A program made the position numbers and the translations under genes. From Nemopilema nomurai (Eukaryota > Cnidaria > Scyphozoa > Rhizostomeae > Rhizostomatidae): a stretch of DNA of 64,000 bases. How positions within the stretch are numbered: the stretch's first letter is position 1; each line of letters starts with the position of its first letter. The stretch is from NCBI GenBank assembly GCA_003864495.1, contig ML133429.1, forward strand, positions 496,001 to 560,000, read 5' to 3'. The notes under the pieces are model-generated. The model saw only the letters and a list, made by a program, of their open reading frames with translations. It did no database searches and was not told the origin of the DNA. Positions 24,401 to 32,088 of this stretch are shown piece by piece.

Positions 24401-27318
24401 CCTTCTAGAATCCTTCAAGTTCCTACCTCTGTTTTAAGTAGTGTAAGCAGATTCGCTCTGCATACCTCTCAGTTTTCATTAAGAGAGATTTTGATTTTTT
24501 CCCCTTTCTTTTAGAATCGGATTGCAGCGATGAAAGCGACCACGCAGTGCCGGTCAGTCGCCCCTCGAGTCGGAACAGGTCGAAAAGTCTCAACGTGGAC
24601 TATCGGTGGAACCACAGGGAACCAAGGTCTCGCGCGCGCAACAAATCGGTTTCCTTTGATCCAGAACCTAAAGTTTGCGAGTTCGTTGAATATTCGAAAA
24701 AACAGCTGAAGAAAATGCGAAAACAAGAGAGAAAGCAAAATGAAATTGCAGCAAAGAAGATGGAAGCTGCTTCAAAGAAAGCTCAAGGAAAACATAAAGG
24801 TAAAAATCAAATTTCGAGTTTGCAATTGGTTCGGCTGTGCCAAGAGCTGATTTGAATCCTAGTTGGTTGTACCCTGGCCAAGAATAGATGGGTGCTTCAA
24901 TTTGTTTGAAGGTTAATTTTATTCAGAATCAACTACCTTGTTCAAGACACTTGTAAAATCGTGCCCAATTCGATTAAGCCCTGTGAGCATTTGATTTGGC
25001 ATCAGTTAGGTGGAACTTAAGTCTATCTGACATTCATCTAAATAAGGCATTTGTAAAGTTCGACATGAATTTAGTCACTTTGTCACAGATTAGATATTTA
25101 TTTAGTTGGGCATTCAGCCGAATTTGGATACGAATTTAGCCGGACAATCCTTTTGTCAAGTATTAGTCGTTTGACAGACATCCAGTCGGTCATTCCTTTA
25201 GTCGGACATTTATTTAGTCGGACATTTATTTATCTGGATATGAATTCAGCCGGACAGTCGTTTAGTCAGATGTTTGGTTAATCGGACACTCGTTTAGTCA
25301 GACATTCTTATAGTTAGATTTTCATTCATTCGGACATTCGTTCAGTCGGACACGAATTCATTCGGACACTCGTTCAGTCGGACACTCGTTCAGTCGGACA
25401 CTCATTTAATTGGACTTTCATTTAAGGAAATTCTCTTAAGCCGGAAAATCTTCTAGAACACCTGCCTTTTATCTTTTAAAAATTAAGGAAAATACAAGCA
25501 AAATATATTGTTGATTTGCTAGCGTTTGATTTCGGTAGAACGTGGTTTGCACTCCTGTTTTGGTTGCCCTCTATAGCAGGAATCGCATAACTCCTACGCT
25601 ACGTAACTGTTCTGCCTCCGCTTTTTCCCTGTTATCCCCATTAAGGGTAGGATCAAGATAAATCTCTAATGGTTTTTAGTATCCACGTCCGTCCTGCATT
25701 GTTCTAGATCCGGATTATCTTTTGCTCCGGGTCTTTTCAACAGAATAATATCAGAAATTCACAGTGGCAGTGTTAGGAATAGGAGTTTTAGGAGGCAAAA
25801 GCCATAGATTATTTGCTTTTATCACCGTTAGTGTACGGCCAATCCAGTTCGGCTTTCTTTTGAGTTGTATTAGATTGCGATTTACCATGTATTGCTCTGG
25901 TCACAGGTCCTGTAAACTATTTACCTATGATTCTGAATTATCTTTAGGCAATGTGGGATTTTGATTTGAGGCTAAAGTCTCAACACCAATGACGGCCAAA
26001 TTTCTCCAATCTGGTCGTTTTTGAAAGCGGTTGGCCGTCGACAATTGATTTTGCCGAAAAGCCAAAGTTGGCCAAATTTTGCCGCATGTTGAAAGCCACA
26101 AAAATTCAAAGAAAGCGACAATTTTTGCACAGAAAACGATCAACATTTTGTTAAAATAATCTCCAAATTGCAAATAGCGAAGCAAGAAATAAAGTAAAAG
26201 ATAGAAGAAAATTGAAAGCAAGCAAGAGCTTTCGCAACAAAGAAAGCCAAATATGATTACTCTATTCCTACTCTACAGACAGCCAAAATGTAGCTTCGTT
26301 TTATATTCTATTTGGCTGGCCGAATTTGGCAGTCATACGTGGGACATTTGGCCGCCGACCACCTGTGAACTCTTCTATCGCACGTGACTGTTCGAATATT
26401 CTATTGCCACGCGAAGTGTGCCGTGGAATTATATTTAAAATACTTGTTACTGGTGTTAATTGTGATTTTAATTTGCGGGAGGTTTGCTGCATTTGTTACT
26501 AGTAGTACTTTGAAACTGGAGAAGGAATCACAACAAAGCAATTCCATCCCAACAAATCTTTAGATATAATCTATAAATTTTTAAATTGGCTTTTTTCAAA
26601 TTAACTTACTGAAAGGGAGATATGGGGAAAATTTAAAGTTGAACACTTGAAGAGATATTGATGTTGTTAAATTGTTATCAAGTCGTTATGAAATTTACAA
26701 TTGAAAATTTATGATGTTGTGAATATTTTGGTTCAGGATTAAAAGTTTTCTCGTTAAGTCCCATATGTCCCATAAAGTGAAACCTTTATGTCCCATAAAG
26801 TGGAACCTTTATGTCCCATAAAGTGAAACCTTTATGTCCCATAAAGTGAAACCTTTATGTCCCATAAAGTGAAACCTTTATGTCCCATAAAGTGAAACCT
26901 TTATGTCCCATAAAGTGAAACCTTTATGTCCCATAGAGTGGAAGCTGCTCACTAAAATCCTGTTTTCTCGTTATCATAAATTTTATATAACTTGGCCTCT
27001 TGTTTGTTTCTAGGACCGAAAGGTGGTAAAAATATGAATTTCTTCAACGGCTTTAGAAGAGATTCAGGAAAGATCCGAGGATCTGAGAACGACACTGAAA
27101 AAGACAACGAGGCTAATGACGTCACACATAAAGAAAGTTCAAATGAGGAGTCGACTCAAGATCCAGCGACGAGTAGTTCAACAGCAAAATCACAACGAAA
27201 GTTGAAGAAGAAGAAGAAGGCGGACAGAAAAGACGAACGCACCCCGAAAGAGGAGGAAAGGACTCAATCGCCAAGCGAACAGCTCACGAACTCGTTGATA
27301 TTTGCGCTTGATGAATGA
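474..27318 (+). CDS. DNAAF2: Kintoun / dynein axonemal assembly factor 2 (PIH1-domain protein), 5' end outside window
   Basis: Kintoun is a cytoplasmic HSP90/HSP70 co-chaperone factor that pre-assembles axonemal dynein arms (established for the family). Seventeen exons join in phase: 474-595, 1957-2024, 3245-3309, 5371-5452, 7453-7523, 8446-8663, 9362-9422, 9796-9876, 11567-11680, 13409-14342, 15197-15312, 16648-16857, 18285-18356, 20535-20814, 22252-22458, 24515-24799, 27014-27318 (TGA). They give 1096 codons. The PIH domain covers fragment residues 1-165 (VFINVC, WTVPHILNPPRDD, CDVMFHPEVY, KFGFNLDRN). A CS-like block follows at 190-294 (PNYHLD, IPLPYPVDE, VLVVTLPV), then a 311-codon acidic linker (295-605), a second CS-like block (606-740) and a basic C-terminal tail with QLRSILKR and KSVSFDPEPKV. 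Every exon has GT-AG borders. The start codon and first exon(s) lie left of position 1. The protein is longer than the roughly 840-aa human form, mainly through the linker and tail. Exon 20535-20814 has the weakest acceptor. Confidence 0.94.
1240..1540 (+). repeat. Dispersed repeat copy A (kintoun intron)
   Basis: Similar in order and spacing to copies at about 7590-7860 (same strand) and about 10560-10900 (opposite strand). Shared blocks include TTTGCTTGC, ATCATTAGAAAACGT, AGAATCCACGATTA, AAGGAGAAATTCAAG and CATCGGCATCTGTT. It contains one TGACGTCA (CRE-like) site at about 1474; another lies just outside at about 1697. The family is not recognised. This copy lacks the open frame that starts in the 7.7-kb copy. 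Confidence 0.65.
2025..3244 (+). other. Kintoun intron with a short direct duplication
   Basis: A 37-38 bp block (GGCTGAAGCGAATGTGTCAT and following) occurs twice in tandem at about 2028-2064 and 2066-2102, right behind the exon donor. The remainder is AT-rich and contains nothing I can identify. Confidence 0.6.
3310..5370 (+). other. Kintoun intron: pyrimidine-rich tract and MITE
   Basis: Positions 3600-4010 are strongly T/C-rich low-complexity DNA. A MITE lies at 4477-4654 (separate entry). About 4866-4918 holds a short direct repeat of GAGTTTCGTTGTTATTTTATT. Two minus-strand open frames at 4963-5231 are not gene-like. The acceptor TTTATTGTAG at 5361-5370 closes the intron. Confidence 0.6.
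4477..4654. mobile_element. 178-bp PIF/Harbinger-like MITE
   Basis: The ends are 30-bp inverted repeats beginning AGCCTGGTTTCCATATAGCC (4477-4506, matched in reverse complement at 4625-4654). They are flanked by the trinucleotide TTA on both sides (4474-4476 and 4655-4657), the 3-bp target preference of PIF/Harbinger. An internal block TCGCAGGCAGCCTTCCGAT is repeated directly at about 4530 and 4610. There is no coding capacity, so it is a non-autonomous element. A TA-target mariner-type reading is possible if the terminus is set one base outward. Confidence 0.75.
5380..6190 (+). repeat. 95-bp tandem array derived from a kintoun exon
   Basis: The genuine exon 5371-5452 is copy zero. Copies follow at exact 95-bp steps (register points 5475, 5570, 5665, 5760, 5855, 5950), then decayed copies run to about 6190. 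Each copy keeps the exon end AAGTTTGGTTTCAACTTGGA and the donor CGAAACAGTAAGTAG, but lacks the exon's acceptor. In the exon's frame each of the six has an in-frame TAA after the Ala-Leu codons. Copies 5665/5760 and 5855/5950 share paired variants, so a 190-bp dimer was duplicated. Confidence 0.9.
6191..7452 (+). other. Kintoun intron with one unexplained open segment
   Basis: One frame is open from about 6535 to a TAG at 6750-6752 without a start codon, with Cys/His-rich then Trp-rich content (HFHCLDCE, LFDRHGGWND). It is GC-richer than its surroundings and is not a kintoun exon. Nothing else was recognised. The intron ends at ACATTTTTAG (7443-7452). Confidence 0.45.
7590..8085 (+). repeat. 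Dispersed repeat copy B with a 114-codon open frame
   Basis: Bases 7600-7740 match copies A and C (CAGCGCCAGAACCCACGATT, AAAGGAGATA, CATCATCGGCACCTGTTT). The ATG at 7741 opens 114 codons. Its start (MAES, then INPFHLNCLTFNGVDR) resembles the reverse-strand reading of copy C (MAEV, then ANPLHQNRLTLNGIGR and a stop), so the repeat unit itself carries this reading frame. It could be a degenerate transposon ORF or a duplicated gene 5' end. I recognise no domain and do not propose a function. Confidence 0.5.
8664..9361 (+). other. Kintoun intron, nothing recognised
   Basis: AT-rich DNA between the exons ending at 8663 and starting at 9362. The open frames here are hydrophobic and biased, typical of chance T-rich reading. 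The acceptor is TCTCGTTCCAG at 9351-9361. Confidence 0.5.
9666..9795 (+). repeat. 24-bp minisatellite that becomes a splice acceptor
   Basis: Five units of 24 bp start at 9666, 9690, 9714, 9738 and 9762, reading TCTCTTCTGACGCGCTCCTC then CGTG or close variants. A sixth, truncated unit starts at 9786, where TCTCTTC runs into CAG|AAA, the acceptor of kintoun exon 9796-9876. The unit is a multiple of three, so the minus strand reads as an 8-residue Arg/Glu-rich repeat; I regard that frame as non-coding. Confidence 0.9.
9877..11566 (+). other. Kintoun intron: foldback segment, repeat copy and short T-rich repeats
   Basis: About 10036-10130 is an imperfect foldback (GTACCGG ... ATAATCAGAA paired with TTCTGATTATC ... 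CCGGTAC). Copy C of the dispersed repeat lies at about 10560-10900 (separate entry). About 11490-11545 repeats TTTTGCCAAATTTTTGCCAA just before the acceptor at 11565-11566. No further coding exon was seen. Confidence 0.5.
10560..10900 (-). repeat. Dispersed repeat copy C (inverted)
   Basis: Read on the minus strand this follows copies A and B in order: TTTGCACCTTAACTAA, AACTTTGCTTGC, ATCATTAGAAAACGT, AGAATCCATGATTAACC, AAGGAGAAATTCAAG, ACCGGCATCTGTT, then ATGGCCGAAG. The last begins a short frame (MAEV, then ANPLHQNRLTLNGIGR) that stops early. Similarity to the two other copies over some 250 bp indicates a dispersed family with a long ancestry. Confidence 0.65.
11681..13408 (+). other. Kintoun intron, nothing recognised
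   Basis: About 1.7 kb of AT-rich DNA without convincing exons, tandem repeats or element ends. It runs from donor GTAAGT (11681) to acceptor TATTGCAG (13401-13408). Confidence 0.5.
13409..14342 (+). CDS. DNAAF2: Long acidic linker exon of the kintoun gene
   Basis: This 934-nt exon is over three times longer than any other exon of the gene. It opens with ALAKEKETVE after a TATTGCAG acceptor and ends at GTTG|GTACAT, so its phase fits both neighbours. It encodes about 311 residues rich in Glu, Asp, Ser, Thr and Lys, with no hydrophobic segment and no fold I can recognise. It lies between the first CS-like block and the second (GTRLPPYDFDQDE). The reverse strand is also partly open here, which I treat as a shadow. 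Family members are known to be variable in this region, so little sequence conservation is expected. Confidence 0.9.
14681..15055 (+). repeat. 75-bp minisatellite with a 12-bp palindrome per unit
   Basis: Five units start at 14681, 14756, 14831, 14906 and 14981, the last diverging after about 25 bp. Each unit begins with the palindrome GATTCTAGAATC (or GATTCTAGAATT) and continues TGAGTACCAAGCTGATTTTG. The unit is exactly 25 codons, so both strands stay open across most of the array. It lies in the intron between the long linker exon and exon 15197-15312. TTCTAGAA matches the TTCnnGAA arrangement of heat-shock-factor half sites. Confidence 0.9.
15313..16647 (+). repeat. Kintoun intron with a degenerate 20-22 bp repeat
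   Basis: Positions about 16025-16280 consist of variants of CCCGTGAAACCTCGTTTTAT, drifting to CCCGTTAAACCTCGTTAAAC and similar. The rest of the intron (15313-16020 and 16285-16647) shows nothing I can name. The intron ends in the acceptor CCTCCTTTTTAG (16636-16647). Confidence 0.7.
16858..18284 (+). other. Kintoun intron, nothing recognised
   Basis: AT-rich DNA from donor GTAGGC to acceptor TTTTCGTCTAG. Short open frames here have chance-like composition. Confidence 0.5.
18385..18770 (+). repeat. About 126-bp tandem repeat with AACAATGTTTCA blocks
   Basis: The block ACAAACAATGTTTCAAAAG followed by ACATTGC, TTTAGTACGAAAACA and TTTGTACGTnACTTTG occurs at about 18527 and again at about 18653, with a partial earlier copy from about 18389. 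Copies differ at many positions, so the array is old. The remainder of this intron (to 20534) shows no further structure. Confidence 0.65.
20815..22251 (+). other. Kintoun intron, nothing recognised
   Basis: A 147-codon minus-strand open frame at 21242-20799 has no recognisable motif and overlaps the preceding kintoun exon in antisense by a few bases. I take it as chance. No element ends were seen. The acceptor is GACTTTTGCAG (22241-22251). Confidence 0.45.
22477..22785 (+). repeat. Three copies of a 101-103 bp repeat
   Basis: Copies start at about 22477, 22580 and 22681 with TAACATTCTTG, followed by TTTGCATTTCCCATTTTGTT and CACAGTTTTCTGAAAAAGTG. The first copy begins only 18 bp after the donor of the exon ending at 22458. 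The remainder of the intron up to 24514 contains (CAA)-type simple repeats near 23930-24015 and an imperfect inverted repeat at 24207-24336. Confidence 0.8.
24207..24336. repeat. Small imperfect inverted repeat
   Basis: CCCCCTCTTCCCCTCTAAAA at about 24207 onward pairs with the reverse complement of the stretch ending GAGGGGGGAGAGGGGG at 24336; both arms also hold AACAATGTT / AACATTGTT. Arms are about 26-29 bp with mismatches around a 75-bp centre. It is a possible MITE remnant, but I see no clear target duplication. Confidence 0.5.
25040..25430 (+). repeat. Degenerate short repeat of the GTCGGACATTC type
   Basis: About 400 bp in the kintoun intron are built of 16-22 bp variants such as TTCAGTCGGACACTCGTTCA and TTTAGTCGGACATTTATTTA. 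Homogeneity is highest at 25320-25400. Confidence 0.75.
26764..26951 (+). repeat. 23-bp tandem array of self-complementary hairpin units
   Basis: Eight units start with CATAAAG (or CATAGAG in the last) at 26771, 26794, 26817, 26840, 26863, 26886, 26909 and 26932. Each complete unit reads CATAAAGTGAAACCTTTATG plus TCC, so CATAAAG and CTTTATG form a 7-bp stem around a 6-nt loop. The array is nearly homogeneous and ends about 60 bp before the acceptor of the terminal kintoun exon. There are no unique spacers, so it is not a CRISPR array. Confidence 0.92.
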
Positions 27319-27508
27319 AACATGGTTCTCAGGGGTTGTTGGTATCTATTGAGGATGTTATAGGTTTTAACAGTGTGCTTTTCTAACTAGAAACCCAGGC
27401 ATTGGGAAAAATTGCAACGGTCAGTCTGTTCATTTCCCAGGGCAAATGACTAAAAAGCCAGGGGTAATGTTCTTAAAAGGCTTTGAATACTCCAAAACCA
27501 TTTCCAGC

Positions 27509-27514
27509 AATAAA
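27509..27514 (+). terminator. Candidate polyadenylation signal of kintoun
   Basis: AATAAA occurs 190 bp after the kintoun stop codon, in sequence with no further coding potential. Confidence 0.5.
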
Positions 27515-27900
27515 TGAAGTGCCTCTTTGGTCATTATCGAAGTTTGGACAGCCCATCTTGCGCTACTAACTTCTGTTTCTTCTAAGAATCATGAGAGGTG
27601 ATGCCTTCGAACGGCGCCAGCTCGAGTGTTCCTTTCGCTCGATCCCCGTTTTTTGATGATTCACGCGGTTTCTAGAATTGTGACGTCAATCAGCCTCATT
27701 TGCATGCCATTATCGAGTTTCGAGTAATTGCTTGTATGCATATTGAAGCTATAGATAATTGATGCAACTGTTGTCGGTTGCTGTCTGAAATGAAGAAGAT
27801 ACAGACAGTGAATAATTCGTATACATAATTATGTCTGGGTGCTTCCCGAGAAATTTAGAAAGCCGGAGCGGACTGTTGCTTTCATCTGCTTTACCGACGT
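27515..27900. other. Intergenic stretch between kintoun and the small minus-strand ORF
   Basis: No exon was seen. It holds TGACGTCA at about 27681 and the octamer ATTTGCAT at about 27699, a promoter-like pairing, but no gene follows on either side that obviously uses it. Confidence 0.4.
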
Positions 27901-28137
27901 TCAGAGCGTCTTGAGACAATAGGTGCCCTGGGGTGTTTTTTCAGAAGATTTGCTAGGCCCTGAAGTAATAAACTTCAAGTCATCTGCATTTTGAAAACCC
28001 TTTTTTAGCCTATTTGCGGAAGTTGTGCTGTTTTTCTTGCACTTTGTTGTTCCGTCTTTTGGTGATATTGTTCCACGTTTTACTGGCACGCGCTTTATTG
28101 GGCTACTGTAGCCATTAGGTGCAAGCGATGCTGCCAT
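27901..28137 (-). CDS. Possible small basic protein, 78 aa, unrecognised
   Basis: An ATG at 28137 opens 78 codons ending in TGA at 27901. The product is Lys/Ser/Thr-rich and hydrophilic (SPIKRVPVKRG, TKCKKNSTTS, ends GTYCLKTL), unlike the hydrophobic chance frames elsewhere. The upstream DNA has a CpG-rich patch (GCGCGCGATTCTCATTCCGG on the minus strand) that could be a promoter. It lies tail-to-tail with kintoun. I saw no polyadenylation signal in the next 300 bp downstream and recognise no domain. It may be a single-exon gene, a terminal exon, or chance. Confidence 0.4.
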   Translation of the reverse strand: MAASLAPNGYSSPIKRVPVKRGTISPKDGTTKCKKNSTTSANRLKKGFQNADDLKFITSGPSKSSEKTPQGTYCLKTL

Positions 28138-31100
28138 GAAAAGATCAGATGCAGAATAGTGCGCAAACCCCGGAATGAGAATCGCGCGCTATCAAAAGTC
28201 CCTTTTCAACTAAATCTGTATATGCTTATAATAGAGGGGAATGCTTATGCAATCTGCGTAATTTTGTTTTCTGAACATTGGTTGGGTTCTGTGAGATATG
28301 CATAATCAGCTGATCCTGTTTTTAAATAATTTGTTAAATTGTGGTTTTCAGATATTCTCAGAGCAAGAACAAACTGTTATCTTGAGTTGAGTTTTTTGTC
28401 ATCATTTGTCTGGTGCTGATGTGCTGATAAACATTTGATCCCCTTGCAAAAGCATCCTTTGGAGTTAGGCCATTCACCTATCTGTTCATTGGATGTTTTT
28501 ATTTAGCCTCAACTGATTAATTTATTTCTTTTTGAGTATTTAAGGAACTAGACAACTCATTTTATCTGGATCTCATACTATTGATACAATGCTCATCTCT
28601 CTATTCCGAAGTAAAATATCCCCTAGCAGTGGCGGGTTTTAGGAGGGACATGGCACCAGGCCCCTATCCTTGGTAAATAGAATCTTCTGAAATAACACCA
28701 ATCTGAGATGTTATTGGTTTACTCCATTGGATTTTCAGGGAATTCATCTTAACAACGTTGTGTTGGACTGTTTTGCAAATTTTTAACATGAACTGCCTGA
28801 TAATTTCCTCCGCTTGTGCTCTTTAAAGTCTACCTTTCTTGTAAAGTCAACAGATCTCCCTGGTTATCAAGGAGTCAGCGGGCCCGTACAATCTAAATTT
28901 GAACAGTTGGGAACGCTGCGTTCTATGATGATTGTTGCGTAGGCCACGTTTCTGGTGACTGTCAAACGGAGCGGCTATTGGACAACAACAACAACAGCAA
29001 TCGCTAACTAGCAACTGCAGCAACACTTGTTGAAGATCTGAGGTTTGTTCTTGCAGCAACTAATGCCACTAATGTGTTTGCGATTTAGAAGCCATGGCAG
29101 CAGCTTCTGTTTTGCTATTTCCCTAACTACCATTTACAAGCTACAACATCTGTTTTAAGCCTAACTCCTAAGCAGCCTGTAACAAGACAAGAATCGTTGC
29201 TTGAGATTTCGAACAATACGGCAAAAACCGAGGTGATTCTTTAGACCAATGGCCCATTTTGCAGGTAGAGCCTTTGCGGGCAGCTTTCAATCCTATGATG
29301 CAGTTGAAGAATTGTTTATTTGTTCTGCCAGTTTGAAAATCTTGGTTGTTATGCTCATTCAGACTACCAACGCGTGGATGCGCTAAGTTCAAAGCAAAAA
29401 AATGCTCACTTTGACAGTGGAGGTAGACGATAATCCGATAAATATTGCATAGTTTATACTACAACTGTTCTTAGCCTGAAGTACGTTGCTTAAAACGGTT
29501 GGAGAGCTTTTTGACTTGGGCGATTCTTCGCATAACTGTCCAAAACAGTCATTCAAGCTTGATATATATGCACAAAAAAACTTGCCAAGGCCCTGTTTGG
29601 CATCGTAGAACAGAAACGATTACAGTACAGCGAGTTTCTAAATCGCTTTAGGCTCTTACAACTGTAAGAATTCTCGACAGGAGCCAACAAAGAGACATTT
29701 GTTGAGGCTTGTTATTCTAGTTTCTACTTTCAAGCTAAAACATCAAAACTAGACCTCGGGGCGAAAAAAGTTGTGCACAAGAAAAATTTTGTGAACGTAA
29801 CAAATTTAAATATTCGTAGATTTATTTTGAAACAACAAGACGATGGTAGTTCTATCTTTTTTAATAGAATTACATAATTTGAATTGTAAACACGTGTTAT
29901 TGATTTACACGAAAATAAGCTGGCATCCTCAATTACTGTAATGCTAATAGATTTTCTGATAGAAACGAATGCAATTTATAAAGTTTATTCGGAAAAATAT
30001 AAACTTGGCTCGGAATTAAAGTCAAAGAGTAACATTACCTTGAAAATCCGATTTGTTAAAAACCCAAACTCAACAACCATATCCGGACTGTGCTCTATGA
30101 GACATTTAGATATCAAAAGAAAATTTTAATTTTTCTTAATTTATTGTAGTATACTTTTTCAGATGATGAAGAATGAATTGCTTCTCTGTATCAAACCAAA
30201 TGAGATGCGTCGATCGAGCAAGCACAATTACACGTGACATTAGTTAGCCAATAAAATACGTGAAATTCCAACTCGTTGTCACGGTGACGACACGTGACAT
30301 GAATAAAGATTGCTGCCTTACTGATCAAAGTATTGAATGGAATAAACAGTTCAAAAAACCAGGAGTAGTGAGTAGTGAACTTTCAGGGCATGTCAGACTA
30401 ACGGCTCAATTTCAATTAGGTATGCATTCGGAAATGCAGAGTCCAGAAAGGTTGTTAAACTTCCTCCAGACAAAAACATCCCAGAAGGCAAATCTTCCTC
30501 ACAGAACAATAGAAAGTAGGCGTGGCTTAGGTATGTCGGATAGGCTTCTATTATTCTTCAAAGACCTTCCTCCGGTTAGTGGCCGTGCGACCGTAAAGTT
30601 TTCCTGACTCTGCGAAAATGTTTAACAAGGTCTATGGCTCTGGGTCACGTGGTCAAAAGCTCCTGCTTTCAACCAATTGGCTCCGCATGTCAACGGTTAG
30701 TGCAAGGAATAAGCTTTCAGGTGTCAAACTTTCATGCCCAAGATACAACTCTGTCCTTGCCAAATCTGATTGGCATTGACGATTTACATTCAGCATTGGC
30801 CGACTAAAATAAGTGACCAGGTTTGAGCATAATATCACCGCGCATCTGTCGTCCCTAATGATGAGGTTATCGAGTTTCATCCTCAATAACCGGATCAATT
30901 TGCGAGACATCTTCAGGTACATGATGATATTTCTAGAGAATTGATATTCACGATAAATTTACCTAGCAAATATATTTGGTAAAAATATTAAACTGCCTGG
31001 TGGGCAAAAATCAAACTAAAAAATTACAACACGGTATGTCTAAGATTTATCATTCTAATAGACAAGATGCAGAAATCCCTTGCTAATCATTTAACACGGC

Positions 31101-31386
31101 AAATTGGTTGGAAGGCGCAAGGATGCAAGCTAAAAGTCGAACAGAATTCACAATGTATTATTTGCACCATTGTTACTGTCCATGCAACGTGATAAGTTCG
31201 AACCATAATTTCAACGCTATAAAATAAGCGTAACGACGTACAAGGTTGGATGACGCGCCTACTCCTAACTCTGGACTAATATAGATTGCAGTTAGATTGA
31301 TGTTGCAGCAGCGTCTTCTAACTACTGTATTTGGCAGCTACAAGTAGATTTAAATAATCGCACGTGTTTTGATAGGATAAGATCAT
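28138..31386. other. Intergenic region, mostly featureless
   Basis: A short CAA/CAG simple repeat lies at about 28982-29000. The E-box CACGTGACAT occurs at about 30231 and 30290, with a further TCACGTGG at about 30644. A 115-codon plus-strand frame at 30260-30607 is not recognised and has no supporting splice or domain evidence. Nothing else was identified. Confidence 0.45.
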
Positions 31387-32088
31387 TACATCACATCAAC
31401 CGCATCAAATCAATGATTCACATCTGTGGACCACATCATTACATCAAATCAACAGCATCACATTATCAACTTGCATCACTGGATAACATCAACTGCATCA
31501 TATCAATGGTTCACATCTGTGCACCATATCATTACATCAAATCAACAGCATCACATCATCAACTTGCATCACTGGATAACATCAACCGCATCATATCAAT
31601 GATTAACATCAGTGCACCACATAATTGCATCAAATCAACAGCATCACATCATCAACTTGCATCACTGGATAACATCAACCGCATCATATCAATGATTCAC
31701 ACCTGTGCACCACATCATTACATCAAATCAACAGCATCACATCATCAACTTGCATCACTGGATAACATCAACCGCATCATATCAATGATTCACATCAGTG
31801 GACCACATAATTGCATCAAATCAACAGCATCACATCAGCAACTTGCATCACTGGATAACATCAACCGCATCATATCAATGATTCACATCAGTGGACCACA
31901 TAATTGCATCAAATCAACAGCATCACATCATCAACTTGCATCACTGGATAACATCAACCGCATCATGATTCACATCAGTGGACCACATAATTGCATCAAA
32001 TCAACAGCATCACATCATCATATTACATAATTGCATCAAACCAACAGCATCACATCATCATATTACATCATTGAATCACATCACTGCA
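31387..32088 (+). repeat. 93-bp minisatellite abutting the XKR stop codon
   Basis: The block TTGCATCACTGGATAACATC recurs at 31471, 31564, 31657, 31750, 31843 and 31936, exactly 93 bp apart, with shorter ATCA-rich derivatives filling the space to 32088. The last full unit has lost about 6 bp. The unit equals 31 codons, which keeps a 205-codon plus-strand frame open; I take this as a by-product. The array occupies what should be the 3' UTR of the minus-strand XKR gene, ending at its stop codon (32091-32089). Confidence 0.92.

Noticed and set aside
26764..26951. Regular short repeats resembling a CRISPR array
   Set aside because: Units are directly adjacent with no variable spacers, and the DNA is plainly eukaryotic.
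31413..32030. 205-codon open frame as a repeat-protein gene
   Set aside because: It is explained by a 93-bp repeat whose length is a multiple of three, on the strand opposite XKR and with no unique sequence or supporting splice sites.
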